NCBI GenBank assembly: GCA_028023455.1
Contig: JAQFVV010006231.1
Location: forward strand, 2,129,478-2,193,477
Origin: Epiperipatus broadwayi
Lineage: Eukaryota; Onychophora; Udeonychophora; Euonychophora; Peripatidae
Length of the DNA: 64,000 bases
Direction of reading: 5' to 3'
Shown: positions 24,466 through 36,475 of the stretch, one piece after another
Layout: the number at the start of each line of letters is the position of its first letter
Position numbering within the stretch: the stretch's first letter is position 1
The notes under the pieces: generated by a model
Databases searched by the model: none
Told to the model about the DNA's origin: nothing
What the model saw: the letters and a program-made list of their open reading frames with translations, nothing else
Program-made: the position numbers and the translations under genes

Positions 24466-24895
24466 GGAACTTTGAAAGTCTGTGTTCAAATTCCCTGTAT
24501 ATTTATAAGCATCTCCAACATTTGTGTTGTTGTAACTATTTCTTCTTTCTTTTTTGCTGAGTTGAATATTAATTTTAACATTGATCAGTTTGCTGCTCCA
24601 TCTTTTTTGCTTTTGGTTTGGTTATGATATAACTTAGTATTTGTTTCTATTTTACTTTGTAAAATTACAAATATATATCTTAATATATATCTGAGCACTT
24701 GTAGCATATATGTGTAGAGATGGTAATCTGGACCAACTGATGATTGCTGGTTTAGCATGAAATATGTATATTGGTGATTATTTATATTTTCAACATATGT
24801 GTGTTCAAGTGTATCAGTGTTAAGAGATAGTGTGGAGAGAGGTGGGTCATGTGAAAGTCTGTGCTCATATCGTGTCTATTACATATATAGACACA
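24466..24895 (-). repeat. Interspersed repeat R1, copy 4, with a second R1-like end
   Basis: 24678-24893 reads as R1 on the minus strand (GTGCTCAGATATATATT, CATCAGTTGGTCCAGAT, ACATATTTCATGCTAAACCA, ACACACATATGT). It is closest to copy 2. About 200 bp to its left, 24470-24497 is another R1 terminal sequence (GGGAATTTGAACACAGACTT on the minus strand) in the same orientation, so this is not a simple inverted-terminus element. Confidence 0.7.
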
Positions 24896-26029
24896 GGTAT
24901 ATATAAGCCTGTGTATTTCAGCTATTAAATATATATATATCACTTTTCTCAATGCAATTTTCCATCTTTACTTAAATATTTCAAATCTATTTTTTTTTTA
25001 ACCATATTGGCTCAACTTTTCTTCTTAAATGTTAACTTTAATTTATTTTTCTGACTTTATTTCTCATTCTATCCTTATTATACATGTGGGATTGATTGTT
25101 CTTTTTTAATATGAAACTGTATTACAAAATAGAACAAAATTGATCATTTGTAGATGTATTTTTGAAGATTTTATTTTTCTTTCTTTTAAGAAAAGTGAGA
25201 CTTCAAATCATGCATTGATCAGTAAAAATTTAATAAAATATTGGATGGTAATATTGGCATAAGCTATGTTTGACTGTCAAAATGTAATGGAACATTGAAT
25301 AATCATAGGAAGTGATATTAAATGATAGATGGCATTTAATTCCCTAGATCAATCTGCCAAAATATAGTGGGAAATGGGCCCACACATCTTAAAAAATAAA
25401 CTTCACTAAAGGTTACCATCAGACTTCATTTGAAATACAAAATGGACCATAATTTTGTGAGAAAATGGAGTTTAAAATCTACTACTATATTCTGTAAACA
25501 AGCTCAATAATTTTCTCAAAAATGAGATAAATCTAATCTTTGTATGTCTCAACTCCAAAACATATATGAGTTAAGATAGTATAGGCGTTGTTTTTTTCAC
25601 CGATTAACATTTAATCATATCTTTAACAGTTTCACTTTCTGATGAATAAACAAGACTGATGACATGATAACTGTAATCTAGGGACTAGAAAAAAATATCT
25701 TGTTTGAAATCTTTAACTTTTATCAGGACTTGAAAGATGAATTGCACCAATATATATTTCTGCTTAATTCTAAATTCAGAAACGAGCATGATTCTTCCTA
25801 CCCTTGCCTGCTATATTTAATCTGTAAAATAAAGAAAAATCCAACAGATTAACCTAAAATAATAAATAATTTAATCAAATAAACAAAAAATATAAATTGA
25901 TAACATGGCATGATAAAAAAATGCATTTACTTTTATACACTACAATATTTATAACTATACATAGTTAATAATTACTTATTTACTTTGGAAATACTTTTAT
26001 TAGCTAATATATAAAAAAATAATTCTGTT
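24896..26029. other. Intergenic
   Basis: No feature recognised; A+T-rich single-copy-looking sequence with a short TA tract near 24927-24940. Confidence 0.5.
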
Positions 26030-26127
26030 TTTTCATATGTTATAGCATCTGCCAGGATGCGAACCTGCAACAACCGTTTGCAACCAACTGCTTGCTTGCA
26101 AGACTGCTGCGCTGACCTCTCGGCTAT
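26030..26127 (-). mobile_element. tRNA-derived SINE (copy 3)
   Basis: The cleanest copy. On the minus strand: AGCCGAGAGGTCAGCGCAGC (A box), GCAGGTTCGCATCCTGGC (B box), then GATGCTATAACATATG and an A-rich tail. The B box matches the polymerase III consensus well. The stem closing the acceptor is absent, so it is a SINE rather than a tRNA gene. Confidence 0.8.
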
Positions 26128-26564
26128 TTTATATATACACAAGAATATAAAAAAAATTATTTTAAAATATGCAACGAACTACATTTCTACTATCATTAAA
26201 GTTATCATTTAAAAACATTTTCTTCTAAAGTTTTATTTTAAAAAAAAAAATTCTTTTTTTTTTTAAACACTAATGTAAAATTAAACAATAAATCTCTAAT
26301 TATACCTATTTCCTTTTTTTTTTTAAAATATTAAAGTAGAATCTACCAACATTTCTCTATATAACTATATAAAATATACATATATACTCAATATCTACAA
26401 ATAAATGAATAAAATATTTTGTTAGCATAATTTAAAAATTAAAGCTACATATAATTTTAAAAAACCATAAAAAAAATTTTTTTTTCCTTTTTTCTTTTTG
26501 TATGCACACACACTTTAAGGTTTATTAATTTTATTATCAGTGCTCTTAGCAAAAAAAAAAAAGG

Positions 26565-27690
26565 ATTTTTACCTTCTGATTACTTTTTGTACAGCTGTTT
26601 AATTAATATATTTTTATCTGTTGAGACAATATTACATTTGTGGTTGGGTCCAAAACTTCTTTAGAGACATACCTCTTCTCACATAAATTTGATGGAATTA
26701 GCTACATGAGTGGATTAATGATATTTAATTTCAAATAAATTTAACATGGTTTTACTAGTTCTTACTTATTGATCTGAGACCTGGACACTTAATAGAAGAG
26801 CAATCCAGAGACTTCAGACCACTCAAAGAAGTATGGAGAGATTCATGTTGGGAGTAACAAGAAGAGATCAAAAACACAATATATGGGTATGAGAACAAAC
26901 AGGTGTTACTGACCTCATTGAAAAAATTAAAAGACTGAAGTGGGGTTGGGCTGGACATAATGCTAAAAGAGATCATAATAGATGGACAATTGAAATCTTA
27001 AACTGGATTCCAAGAGATTGTAAAATACCCAGAAAAAGACCACATGTGAGATGGATAGATGAAATAAGAAAGTGTGGAGGGGTGCTGTGTTAGAAGAGAA
27101 GCTAAAGATCAGGGAAGCTGGATTGAACTTGAAGAGACCTTCATCCTGCAGTGGATTGATAATGGTTGATGATGATTAAAAGTTTCATATTTTTAAACTA
27201 TTCAGATTTTGGAGAAAATTGTTAATATTAATTTCTTACTAATAACTAGAAGTTCTAGCTTCCATTACTTTAACTTGTAAATCTGCAAAACTAAAACTTT
27301 TAGTTATATTTAATAACAACTTATCTGTCAAAAATAAGAGCATTTTATTACTTAACATTCAATAAACCCTTTTTTTTTTCAATTGCTTGACTGTTTCAAA
27401 GTCCTAACAAAGAAATTACATAACATTTTTCATAATTCTGCTATAAATACATTTTGATAAAAAAAATACATGAACAAATGAAATATTTATTTTTATGATA
27501 TTAATTATCAGATTTCTATAATTAATAATTTATAAAATTTCTTTAACAAATTCAAATTTTAATCTTGTTTGTTTTTATCTTATACATTTAAATTTTTTTG
27601 TCACATTAATAATTGATGTTTAAATAATGTAATTTTATTATCTACATTACAATAAGCAATCTTTTTTTAAGAATTTTTTTTCTTAATATA
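26565..27690 (+). repeat. Direct duplication, block D
   Basis: Partner of block C (21345-22125). It is interrupted by an RTE fragment between CAAATAAATTTAACATG and AAAAGTTTCATA; block C reads continuously across the corresponding place (TTTAGCACATAGTGCTGAAAAGTTTCATA). Non-coding. Confidence 0.6.
26748..27178 (+). pseudogene. RTE-type LINE, 5'-truncated 3' end (copy 2)
   Basis: Continuous homology to the C-terminus of RTE reverse transcriptases: SETWTLNRRAIQRLQTTQRS, MERFMLGVTRRD, IKRLKWGWAGH, RWTIEILNWIPRD and KRPHVRWIDEIRKC. It ends shortly after in GGTTGATGATGATT, a simple-repeat end usual for the clade. Two in-frame TGA codons (before SETW and after NIWV) mark decay. The catalytic core is absent. 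A minus-strand frame at 26755-26976 is its shadow. Confidence 0.85.
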
Positions 27691-28523
27691 TTGTACTGAC
27701 ATTGTAGCTGAATTACATCTATTATTATCTTAATAAGAAATTGTATTAAAAAACATTATAGAGATATTTAATACAACACATGAAACAATATTAAATCTTT
27801 ATGCAATAAAAATAAAAATTTATTTAAATATGAAAAAGTAATTTATTATAGAAGAACAATATGATATAAAATTAATAGTTATTTGATTAATAAGCTTTAA
27901 GAATTTTTTTCAAAATAAACTAGTTAATTAAATTATTTTTATTTAAATTAAATAGTCATTTAATCTTGTTTCATTAATTATTTGCATGTTTCTGCAATGT
28001 TTTTAAAATAACATTCACTATTCAGACAATGTCACTGTGACCCAATTATAACATCAATAAACTATTAATGTTAATTATATGTGGATCAACTCAAATAATA
28101 TATTTTTTACAACTGTAGTCCATGAAAGTCTTCATATTATTATTTATTTTCATTAAATTAAACTTAGAAAAATGTCAACTCCAGTCACATTATATGTAAC
28201 ATTTTTTATCCAGCTGTCATATTATATGAAAAGTCTCACTGTCTGTTCTATAGAATATACATTTTGAGAACATCTCATCTTAAATTGACTTGAAGTATCA
28301 CCAGAAATGCTCAAGTTCTTCAGGTTCATTTACATTTTTTTATAAGTACATTAATTAAATACAATGTAAATATATAAGAAAGCTAATATTATAGATGTTT
28401 TTTGATGTTTTAAGAAGTATTTAATATATATATAGAGAGAGATTCATTGAATATATATTTACTAACTAAAGGAAATATATACAAAAAAATAAAAAACAAA
28501 ATTACTTTCATGAGAAACTGCTA
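27691..28523. other. Intergenic
   Basis: A+T-rich spacer without recognised genes; short TA/GA tracts near 28420-28445. Confidence 0.5.
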
Positions 28524-28618
28524 TCTTTATTATTTTAACCAGAAAAGTGGTTTTCATCAGAAAGAATACCACATGATGTATTTCTTTCTGATGAAAACCA
28601 GTCTTCTGGTTGAAATAT
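28524..28618. repeat. Short hairpin repeat
   Basis: Inverted repeat: TTTTAACCAGAAAAGTGGTTTTCATCAGAAAG on the left (written over 28535-28566) pairs with CTTTCTGATGAAAACCAGTCTTCTGGTTGAAA on the right (about 28583-28614). The loop is about 16 bp. It could be a small MITE remnant. Confidence 0.65.
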
Positions 28619-28694
28619 TATAGATACAAGCATGTGTGTGAAAATATTCATACAGAGTTTAAATATAAATGTAGGTAAGATGAGAAGGTTGGCA

Positions 28695-29017
28695 CCAATG
28701 TGGGCTTTGAGCATTCCATCATCAGACTTTTAATGAAATGGATGGCTAAAGAGTTGCGGGGTGGAGTGGATTAAAGCCTGATCATTAAAGTATGGAGATT
28801 GGCTATCTACATATAAGCTGGGCTTTGATTGTATATATGTGTGGAGACGATAATCTGGATCAACTGACAAACACTGGTTTAGCACAAAATATGTATATTG
28901 GTGATTTTTATCTTTTCAATATGTGTGTGATCATATGTGGCAGCAGTATGAGATAGCATGGATAGTTGAGGGTTGTGTAAAAGTCTGAGTTCAAACCCCC
29001 TATATATTACATATTAG
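28695..29017 (-). repeat. Interspersed repeat R1, copy 5
   Basis: On the minus strand: start GGGTTTGAACTCAGACTTT, block CAGTTGATCCAGATTATCGTC, CATACTTTAATGATCAGGC and end GTCTGATGATGGAATGCTCA. All the shared R1 blocks are in order, so it is near full-length. The outer inverted end seen in copy 3 is not clear here. Confidence 0.75.
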
Positions 29018-30339
29018 GGTGCAGGTATGAAAAAGTTTGTACTGTAAAAAAAATTCATATATTAAAACTTAATAATATTTATTATACCGAGTATACTTTT
29101 GATGAGAGAGAAATAATAGACCAAAAAATAAAATTAGTTGCAATCTATATCAATAACGTACGCATCTGAATTTGCGTACACAATCCATTATTGAAACTTT
29201 TATTTCAGGCTGTGAAATAATGTAGTAATACAAATCAAATCCATTAAAATTCAGAGAAATATTTTAGTGGCAATGATAAGAGTATCAGTAAGAGAAAATA
29301 CTATAATCGCATTCAAAAGTAAATTTATGTTCAGAAAAACCCTGTATGAACTTATTAATAGCCCGTCAAGAATATGGAAATATATACATTATTTAACTTT
29401 GCTCTCTCTCAGAAAAATCCTCGCAGGAATACCTAAACGTTAATTAAGTACAACTACTTTCGCCAACTAATTTTATATATATATATTTTATAAAAGATTT
29501 TAGCTATAAATCTTTTTTTTTTTTTTCTGATATGTAACAAAAAATAATACGTGAACTATTTGTTGCATTTTATTTCATTATAATTAGAATTAATGAACAT
29601 TCCAGAAACGAATAACAAGATTATGTATAGACGAATGAAGTTCTTTACAACCAACATTATTAAATTAGTATCATAAAAAAATATTAAATGTTCTTTTGCT
29701 TTATATCGTACATAAAAAGTGTTTTTATAAATTAAAAATATTACATAGTATTTATGAGAAAAAATTTCTATAAATTGAGGGCCCAGAACTCATTTATTAC
29801 AATTTTCAAACTATTAATATATACATACACTATACATGTATGTTATAATAATACTATTGCTTATTTTTCATATGGATGAGGAATAAAGCTAAAATTAAAG
29901 TTTCTAATCCAATTGTCATTTTGGTTAATTGCGAAAAAAATTTTCGAGATTAAATTTATACTATTAAAGAGAATGCACTGTTGTAAAGACATGGCTTTAT
30001 AAAAACAAAAATATGATAATGTTATAACATATATTATTTCGAAAACAGAATAATTTCAAGCTATTTGCCAAACTAAAAACTTTGTCTTATTGTTACTGTT
30101 AAGAAAATGTTTTAATTTAATGAAGCTAGATGTTTATATCCATACAATCTAAAACCTTTAGTTTCAATAATAATTTATTATTTCTAATGTATATAGTGAT
30201 GTGTAACCATACAATTGAGGTTTACATTGTTATTCTAACTATCTTGTTATTTCCATTTGGGTTCTTATGAGTCTATGTTGTGCAATATGGTGTGAACATT
30301 AAATCTTTCACATATTTGTTATTTGATTGTTAGTTTGGC
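29018..30339. other. Intergenic
   Basis: No gene or recognised repeat. Includes a T-run at 29512-29526 and a small palindrome near 29158-29180 (GTACGCATCTGAATTTGCGTAC). Confidence 0.5.
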
Positions 30340-30850
30340 ATATTGTATAATGTCCAAGTGTTCTCAAATGTTTTTGACGATGCCAGGAGTTGGTCTCTTT
30401 TCTAGATTTTAATCATTGTTTTGGAAAAAACCTGTTTTATAGTAGGTTGTGGGTGTTCCATGATTAGTTTACAATGTGTAACCCATATGGCATAGTTCAA
30501 AAATATTGAGAGATGTATTATTGGATAGATTTTAGTATTGATACTATCCTTCAGAGATGAGATCAGTTGGAAATCTATCTTGGTGTTGGAGAGTATGATT
30601 TCTCGGATCACTCTGAATCCTGTACATTGTGAGAAGAGGTCTTCCGATGTCTCATCACCGTTCATGCAAATGCTGCAAGTAGGGTCTATGTTGTGACCTC
30701 ATTTGTAAAAGAGGAAGTGATTAGTAGGTAATCCATTAATGTTGTATTAAATGAGGAAGTCTAGGTATTTGGCTTCTAGACTCCATCTTTTAAAGTTGGA
30801 TACCAGTTTCTGATTATTGTAATATAATCAAATCTAAAACCTTTAGAGGT
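30340..30850 (-). pseudogene. Tx1/L1-type LINE, C-terminal fragment (second copy)
   Basis: The minus strand matches the end of ORF2 of the LINE at 48.1-54.45 kb: KRWSLEAKYLDFL against KKWFLESKHLDFL, a Cys motif PTCSICMNGDETSEDLFSQC against PQCQLCSTAEETITHLLHDC, and SIFLNYAIWVTHCKLIM against SIFLTFAVWLTRCKYIF. The C-x2-C...C pattern is the C-terminal zinc-binding region of L1/Tx1-like elements. The copy is 5'-truncated, has in-frame stops and is clearly more decayed than the large copy. Confidence 0.75.
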
Positions 30851-31141
30851 GTAGAAACCATAAATTTGTCAGCATTTATGGTCATAGATAATTAAATCGT
30901 GATTGTGAAATAGATTTAAAACAATACTGATCAATACCAAATTAAATATAATGCGATTTCTTTAATATCATGAAAACTGGACATGAATTAAAAAAAGTTT
31001 AAAATGAAACTAAAATGAAAACGCAAAGGTGTTAAAAAAAGTTGTAATTTGTAAAACTATTTATCTTTCATTGTTTTATCAGTACTTAAAAATATTATGT
31101 ATGCTTTTGTTTAAACTAGCAGAAAATAGATTAACCATGAG

Positions 31142-33650
31142 CAGAACTGAAGGAAGGATCATCAGCGGCCTTATGCAAAATAGTAATTGGCATCCCAGCC
31201 CTTCTCAAAAAAAAAAAGTTCTAAATGATTTTATTTACATTTTAATGTTTTATTAAAGATAATATATATAATTATAAATTTACTTTCCTATCTTTTAGGG
31301 AACTAAATTTCGATAAAATATTATTAACATTTAGAGTATTGCATATGTTATTCTCTATAGCTGTCACTGACAAATCAAATTTACCAACTGATCTTGCATC
31401 ATTGTGAACATAAATAATTTTTTTTATGATTTTTAACTTCGAAAACGATCTCTCTCCACTCTCAACGCTTGTAGGAAGAGTTAATAAAATCCTTATTGAT
31501 ATGCTCAAATTTGAGAATGAAACGGTCAAATCATTTTTATGAATATAACTTAGAACATCAAATGGATCTTTGAAATGAGATAATTCACATGAAAATAAGT
31601 GTTTAAATAAGCATAGTTGTCCACACAATTACTCTCCATTTATGTCTTTATTATTATCATTGTCACTCAAATAAATTTGTAGATTGAAACATTCTTTTTT
31701 AAGATTTTCTAGATCGGCTTCACCAAGTTTATTTATAGTTGATAACATTTCAAACTTTTTGTTGTGGGTTTCCACTTGCATAAACTTCTCATCAAGAGAT
31801 GTAATTGTCACATCCAGTATTGTGAAAAAGAAGTTTACTCTGAATTTATCTTCAGGCGTTTGGGATCCTTCATCTTGATGTTCATCATAATAAATTTTGT
31901 TTTTTTTTCCTCTGTTTCTCACTACACTATTACTTTTGTAATGTGGCTCTTCTAAATCTTCACATAGATTTTTAGCTACAAACATCTGTACAGTAATTAC
32001 TAAAAATTGTTTTAGATTTTTAATGACTATCAAAGCATATGAAATATTTGTTTTGAGGATTTTGCAATATTTGACTAATAGGATTTATAAAATGTAGTAT
32101 GTCGTACCATAAAACAAGAGAACATAGAAACTGATAATCTTTTATTTTTGTACATCATATCTGAACTTCATGTTTTCTTGATCAAAATTGTCATCAGAGA
32201 TATTTCAAACAAAGTATCATATACTTCTTCTGCTTGGTGTATCAGTGGTTGAAGAGCATTTATGTGACTTTCCCATCTAGTATCTGAAAGTAGTTTTAAT
32301 GTTAATGAGATAATATGTTAAGATATCCCAATGCTTAATAGATAGCATGAAAAAATTATAAATTGCTTGTGTAGTTAAAAAAAACACATTTCTGAATTTA
32401 CTTTTGCACCATCATTAACTATTAAATATAAACTATGAGCTGTGAATGGTACAAAGAAAGCTCTGGGATTTTGATTTAAAATTAATTTTTGCAGGATACT
32501 TTTCTTTCCTTTCATATTAGCACCATTATCATATCCTTGCCCTCTTATATTTTGTATATCTAAATTCCAATTTTGCAGCTTGTTAATTATTACATTATAT
32601 AAACTTTCACCTGCGGAATTTTCAATTGCCAAAAATTCCAAAAAATGCTTTTCAATAGATACTTTTTCATTCAGAAAACATATCTAATGATAACTGTCAA
32701 TTGTTCAGTGTGATTTCTATCTGGAGTACAATCTAATATAATAGAAAAATACTTAGATAATTTAATAGATGACAAATTTTATCTGTGATACCATTACTCA
32801 GAAATTGAATAATTTCATTTTGTATATCTTTGATCAAGTAATTGCTCTAATGTTTGGATTTTAGTGTTTTATTTATATGAGTCTCCATAACCGAATTAAA
32901 TTTAGTGAACAATTCAATTAATTTCAAAAAATTACCATTATTTTTTATATAGTTTATCTGAAGTACCATATAGAAGTAAACATTGTGAAGCAAGATATTT
33001 TATTATTTCAATTATTTTTACATATACATTTGACCATTGTTTTTCCTCCAATTCCACAAGTTTTTGATTTTATGCAACTATGGTCTTATTGTCTGTCAGT
33101 TGGATTTTAAAATCATATCACATTTTCATACATTTTATGTGAACAAGACTTTTTTCATGTAAGTGAAGTGTATGAAATGTCTCCATTCATTGGACAAAAA
33201 AATTTACAAGAAAAGCAGAAAACATTATATTTTGAATGTGAATAAATTAGTCATGACCTATGTAGTAATTCAACATTTTCTTTTTTATATAATACATATT
33301 ACTAACTAAACTTTCTTCCTTCAGAAATTCAGGCTTAGAATATGTCCTTCTTTTGGATAGGTCCACATTCAAACAAAATAAGTCAATGTTTATCAGTAAT
33401 TTTAGGCCAATTTGCTGGATCTTCTAATTCATGAATTGAAACATTTTGTTGTTCTTCATTGAAATCTTTATTTCGCTGTTCTTCAGTGACATTTTCATTT
33501 GGCTGTTCTTCATAAGAATTTTCCTTAGGCTGTTCTATACTAAAAACTTGAATTGATTCTTCCTTTTCCAAAACCTCATTTTCAGCAATAAATGAACCTT
33601 GTTCATGTTCATTGCATAAATCCTCTTCATATGAAGATTTCAATTTTTTA
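31142..33650 (-). pseudogene. hAT transposase pseudogene, ZMYM type
   Basis: A cut-and-paste hAT transposase broken into minus-strand frames. N-terminal part, 33383-33643: acidic, ending DPANWPKITD, where this family has its TTF-type zinc finger start. Catalytic region, 32375-32641: RGQGYDNGANMKGKK with the family Asp, and an FTAHSLYL block; the second residue of the usual CHSLNL-type motif has changed. C-terminal parts, 31629-32033 and 31272-31628: PTSVESGERSFSKLKIIKK, the hAT dimerisation signature. Several stops and gaps separate them. A possible 3' terminal inverted repeat, CAGAACTGAAGGAAGGATC, starts at 31142; I did not find its partner. Plus-strand frames here are shadows. Host-domesticated ZMYM genes share the fold, but this copy is dead. 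Confidence 0.8.
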
Positions 33651-34690
33651 TGATGTCATAAAATACTTCGGATTATTTTTGTAATATTTTTTTTTTTTTT
33701 GCAACATCTCTTTTTCTATTTTAAAAACTGGACATTTTTTTCTTCCCCTCCATATTATTATATTTAAAGAAGAAGAGGTCAATTAATTATTTATTAAAAT
33801 ATTATATTTAAAGTTCTATTCTTAATTTTTATATAGATTTATTTATTGTAATAGAATCACTGATTGATGAAAATTTGTGTGTCAAATGGTACTTAATTTT
33901 AAATATATATACATATATCTGTGATATGGTTGTCCTTAGTACTCAGTTATGTTATTAAAAGTTCATTAGAATACCATTTTTTTATTCTTATCATACATAC
34001 TTTATCGATTTAATACTCCTTTAACTTCAAAAAAAGAATTCACACATTACAGAGATTAGAGATTGCCGATCACAAAAAATAACCATTTGACTTCTTAGCT
34101 TCTAGCTTTTCCACCTAATCCTAATTGTAAATTATAAATGCATCTCATAATATTGATATTATTAGCATATCTGCTCAATGCATTGATTACAAAAATCATT
34201 AATAAATGTTGTGAAAGAAACCAACACACTATATAGAACCAAATTGTCTCAACTGCTGAACTTATTTTTACATGCATATGCATGTTCATGTTATAACTCA
34301 TATTTTTGTAATAGTATCAAGTACTGCTACATGGTAATGCATTGACATACATTGTAACTGATAAAATGATGAAGAGCATAACCTACAGCAATTTAGCTAT
34401 CAAAACGTTTTCTTAACTTATACTATGCAGATAATCACTGTAATGAGACTCTTTATTGTGAACAGAACAATTAAATACATTAAAAAACACTATAGATGTG
34501 AATTAATAAATAATAATATCTCAGAGTTATGAAATTCAAATATAATTGTATTATTTGTAAATAAGAATAAATAAGCCTAATAATATGTATAAGTTTGGAC
34601 AGCCATATATCAAATCCAAGTTACTTCAGAATTTAAAATATTTAAGTAGAATAAATAAACTCTAAAAATTTATCACTTGCAGGCTTCAGA
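33651..34690. other. Intergenic
   Basis: No gene seen. The minus-strand frame at 34095-34301 has no recognisable domain. Confidence 0.5.
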
Positions 34691-34750
34691 CCAGTTGTTG
34701 ATGGTGGCGCAGCGCCGCCTGGTGGCGATCGAGCAGGTCGGGTTAGAGTA
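34691..34750. other. Isolated GC-rich, CpG-bearing island
   Basis: About 45 bp (34701-34745) are strongly G+C-rich in a sea of A+T. They hold GGCGCAGCGCC (inverted repeat), two direct TGGTGGCG octamers (34702-34709, 34720-34727) and GGCGATCGAGC. No tRNA fold or polymerase III boxes recognised. Origin unknown; it may be the end of an inserted element. Confidence 0.5.
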
Positions 34751-35330
34751 CCTATTTAAACTATGTGAGAGTATTAGCAATAAATACAAATAGTGTTAGT
34801 TCTACAACAATATACCTTTAAATAAATGCATTCTAATAATAACATGTGACCATATTTATTTATTAATTTAAATAATAAAAGACGAAAGAAAAATAATTTA
34901 CTACATATAAATAAATGTATGAAATAAAATATAATAATAAATTAAGTTCTCAATACTCAAGAGATATATAATTTCTAGCATGGTTAATTGGGGTACCTTG
35001 ATTCTGATTTCTCCTATATTAATAACTGTATAGTTGTGCTTCTACATGTTGTGGGACAAAAGAAGTCATTGAAGATTATTAAGCCAATGATAAAAAACCA
35101 AGTATTAATAATTATATGTATCAATATAAAATAATGTTATATCTGATCTCTAGGTAGACTAGACTAATCTAATCAATATCTCACTTAGGTATCTTGCTGA
35201 TATAAGTCTTAATTACTTTTTAAAATACAAAACATTTACCTTATTATAGTATAATTGTCTAATGATGTGGCATTATCTTGTCTAGCTTCTATAGGTACTT
35301 ACATAATTATGCTTATCTAAGCAATTATGT

Positions 35331-35334
<4 letters not shown>
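34751..35334. other. Intergenic
   Basis: No gene or repeat recognised. Confidence 0.5.

Positions 35335-35371
<37 letters not shown>
35335..35371. repeat. (TA)n microsatellite, left flank of palindrome
   Basis: Perfect TA dinucleotide tract directly followed by TGTGTAAAAACAAGG. A matching (TA)n lies on the far side of the palindrome at 35797-35826. Confidence 0.85.
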
Positions 35372-35374
<3 letters not shown>

Positions 35375-35427
35375 AAAAACAAGGAAATCAAGTCATATAT
35401 ATCACATGACTTCATTTAATAAGCTTG

Positions 35428-35790
35428 TATTACGAATGTTATCTAATGAGCATGTCAATAGCTCACAACAAGCTTTTCAGAATATCTTTATCCTCAGACT
35501 AGCTTCTAGCTCTGGCTTTTGTCAGTGAGGTGCTAGGATATTCAAGCATTAGATTTAAAATACCAGGTCAATCCCAGCACTTTATCTAATGTTTAACTAT
35601 TAAGAAGAATTTACTTAATAGTTAAACATTAGATAAAGTGATGGGCTTGACCCGGTATTTTAAATATAGTGCTTGAATATCCTAGTGCCTGAATGATGAA
35701 AACCAGAACTAGAAATTGGGCTGAGGATAAGAATATTCTGAAAGCCTTATTAAGAGCTATTGGCACACTCATTATATAATATGTTTTTGT
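35428..35790. mobile_element. Large palindrome, distant relative of family P1
   Basis: Left arm about 35428-35602 and right arm 35615-35790 are imperfect reverse complements, with centre TTAAACATTAGATAAAG paired with its complement. It shares a TTTTGTCAGTGAGGTGCTAGG block with P1 (CTTCGTCAGTGAGGAGC), so it is probably related. (TA)n tracts on both sides suggest insertion into a TA microsatellite. The arms have about 15% mismatches by eye. Confidence 0.8.
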
Positions 35791-35792
35791 TG

Positions 35793-35796
<4 letters not shown>

Positions 35797-35826
<30 letters not shown>
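35797..35826. repeat. (TA)n microsatellite, right flank
   Basis: TA tract following the palindrome, ending at TTGTAATGGGATAATTG. Confidence 0.8.
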
Positions 35827-35829
<3 letters not shown>

Positions 35830-36467
35830 AATGGGATAATTGATCTATTACTTCATTATTCCGCAGCTGCTTTTGGTGAGCATTCACAATGCAGAAAAAA
35901 AATTTCCCTACAGGTTTTAGACAATCTTTCATTAATGACACAAAAACAAAATAAAAGATAATAAAGAAATGTCCTTCTGATTTAAATATTATTTATAATA
36001 GAGCAAAATATGTATCAATAAATAGTAATTATTATAATGTGTATAAAATTATCTAGCTCAATCATTAGTTACACAATGCAACAACAATATTTCCAATACA
36101 TAATTATTTAGATTGTCCACTACACTAAAGTAAAATACTGATGACAATCTTTATTTAATACCTAATTTATTCAGATAGCATTTAAGACAAAAGAATATAA
36201 ATAAGATCATCACTGCAGATATCATCAAATCTATTCATTATCCCAAAATAAACTACAATAAGCCATCAAATTACATATCATTGTCTTAAACATTGATATA
36301 TTCCTGAGATATCTATTTAATTTCTAACTGAATAAAATCAAATCAATAAACAACTAAGTTCTGATATGCTTGACTAATCAAATATTACATATAGTAATGT
36401 AAACTTATGATAAGTTTCAATGATATTTCCTAACTAAATAAACTAGTTTATAAATAGTTGTGATATC
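35827..36467. other. Intergenic
   Basis: A+T-rich spacer up to the hAT-type element; no gene recognised. Confidence 0.5.
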
Positions 36468-36475
36468 ATTTAGAG

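Noticed and set aside
14015-26127. Three tRNA-like sequences as real tRNA genes
   Set aside because: Internal promoter boxes are present but no closing acceptor stem, and A-rich tails follow; they are SINEs.
26755-26976. Minus-strand frame at 26.76-26.98 kb
   Set aside because: Antisense shadow of the RTE fragment, which reads well on the plus strand.
31684-31955. Plus-strand frames at 31.7-31.96 kb
   Set aside because: Antisense shadows of the minus-strand hAT transposase relic.
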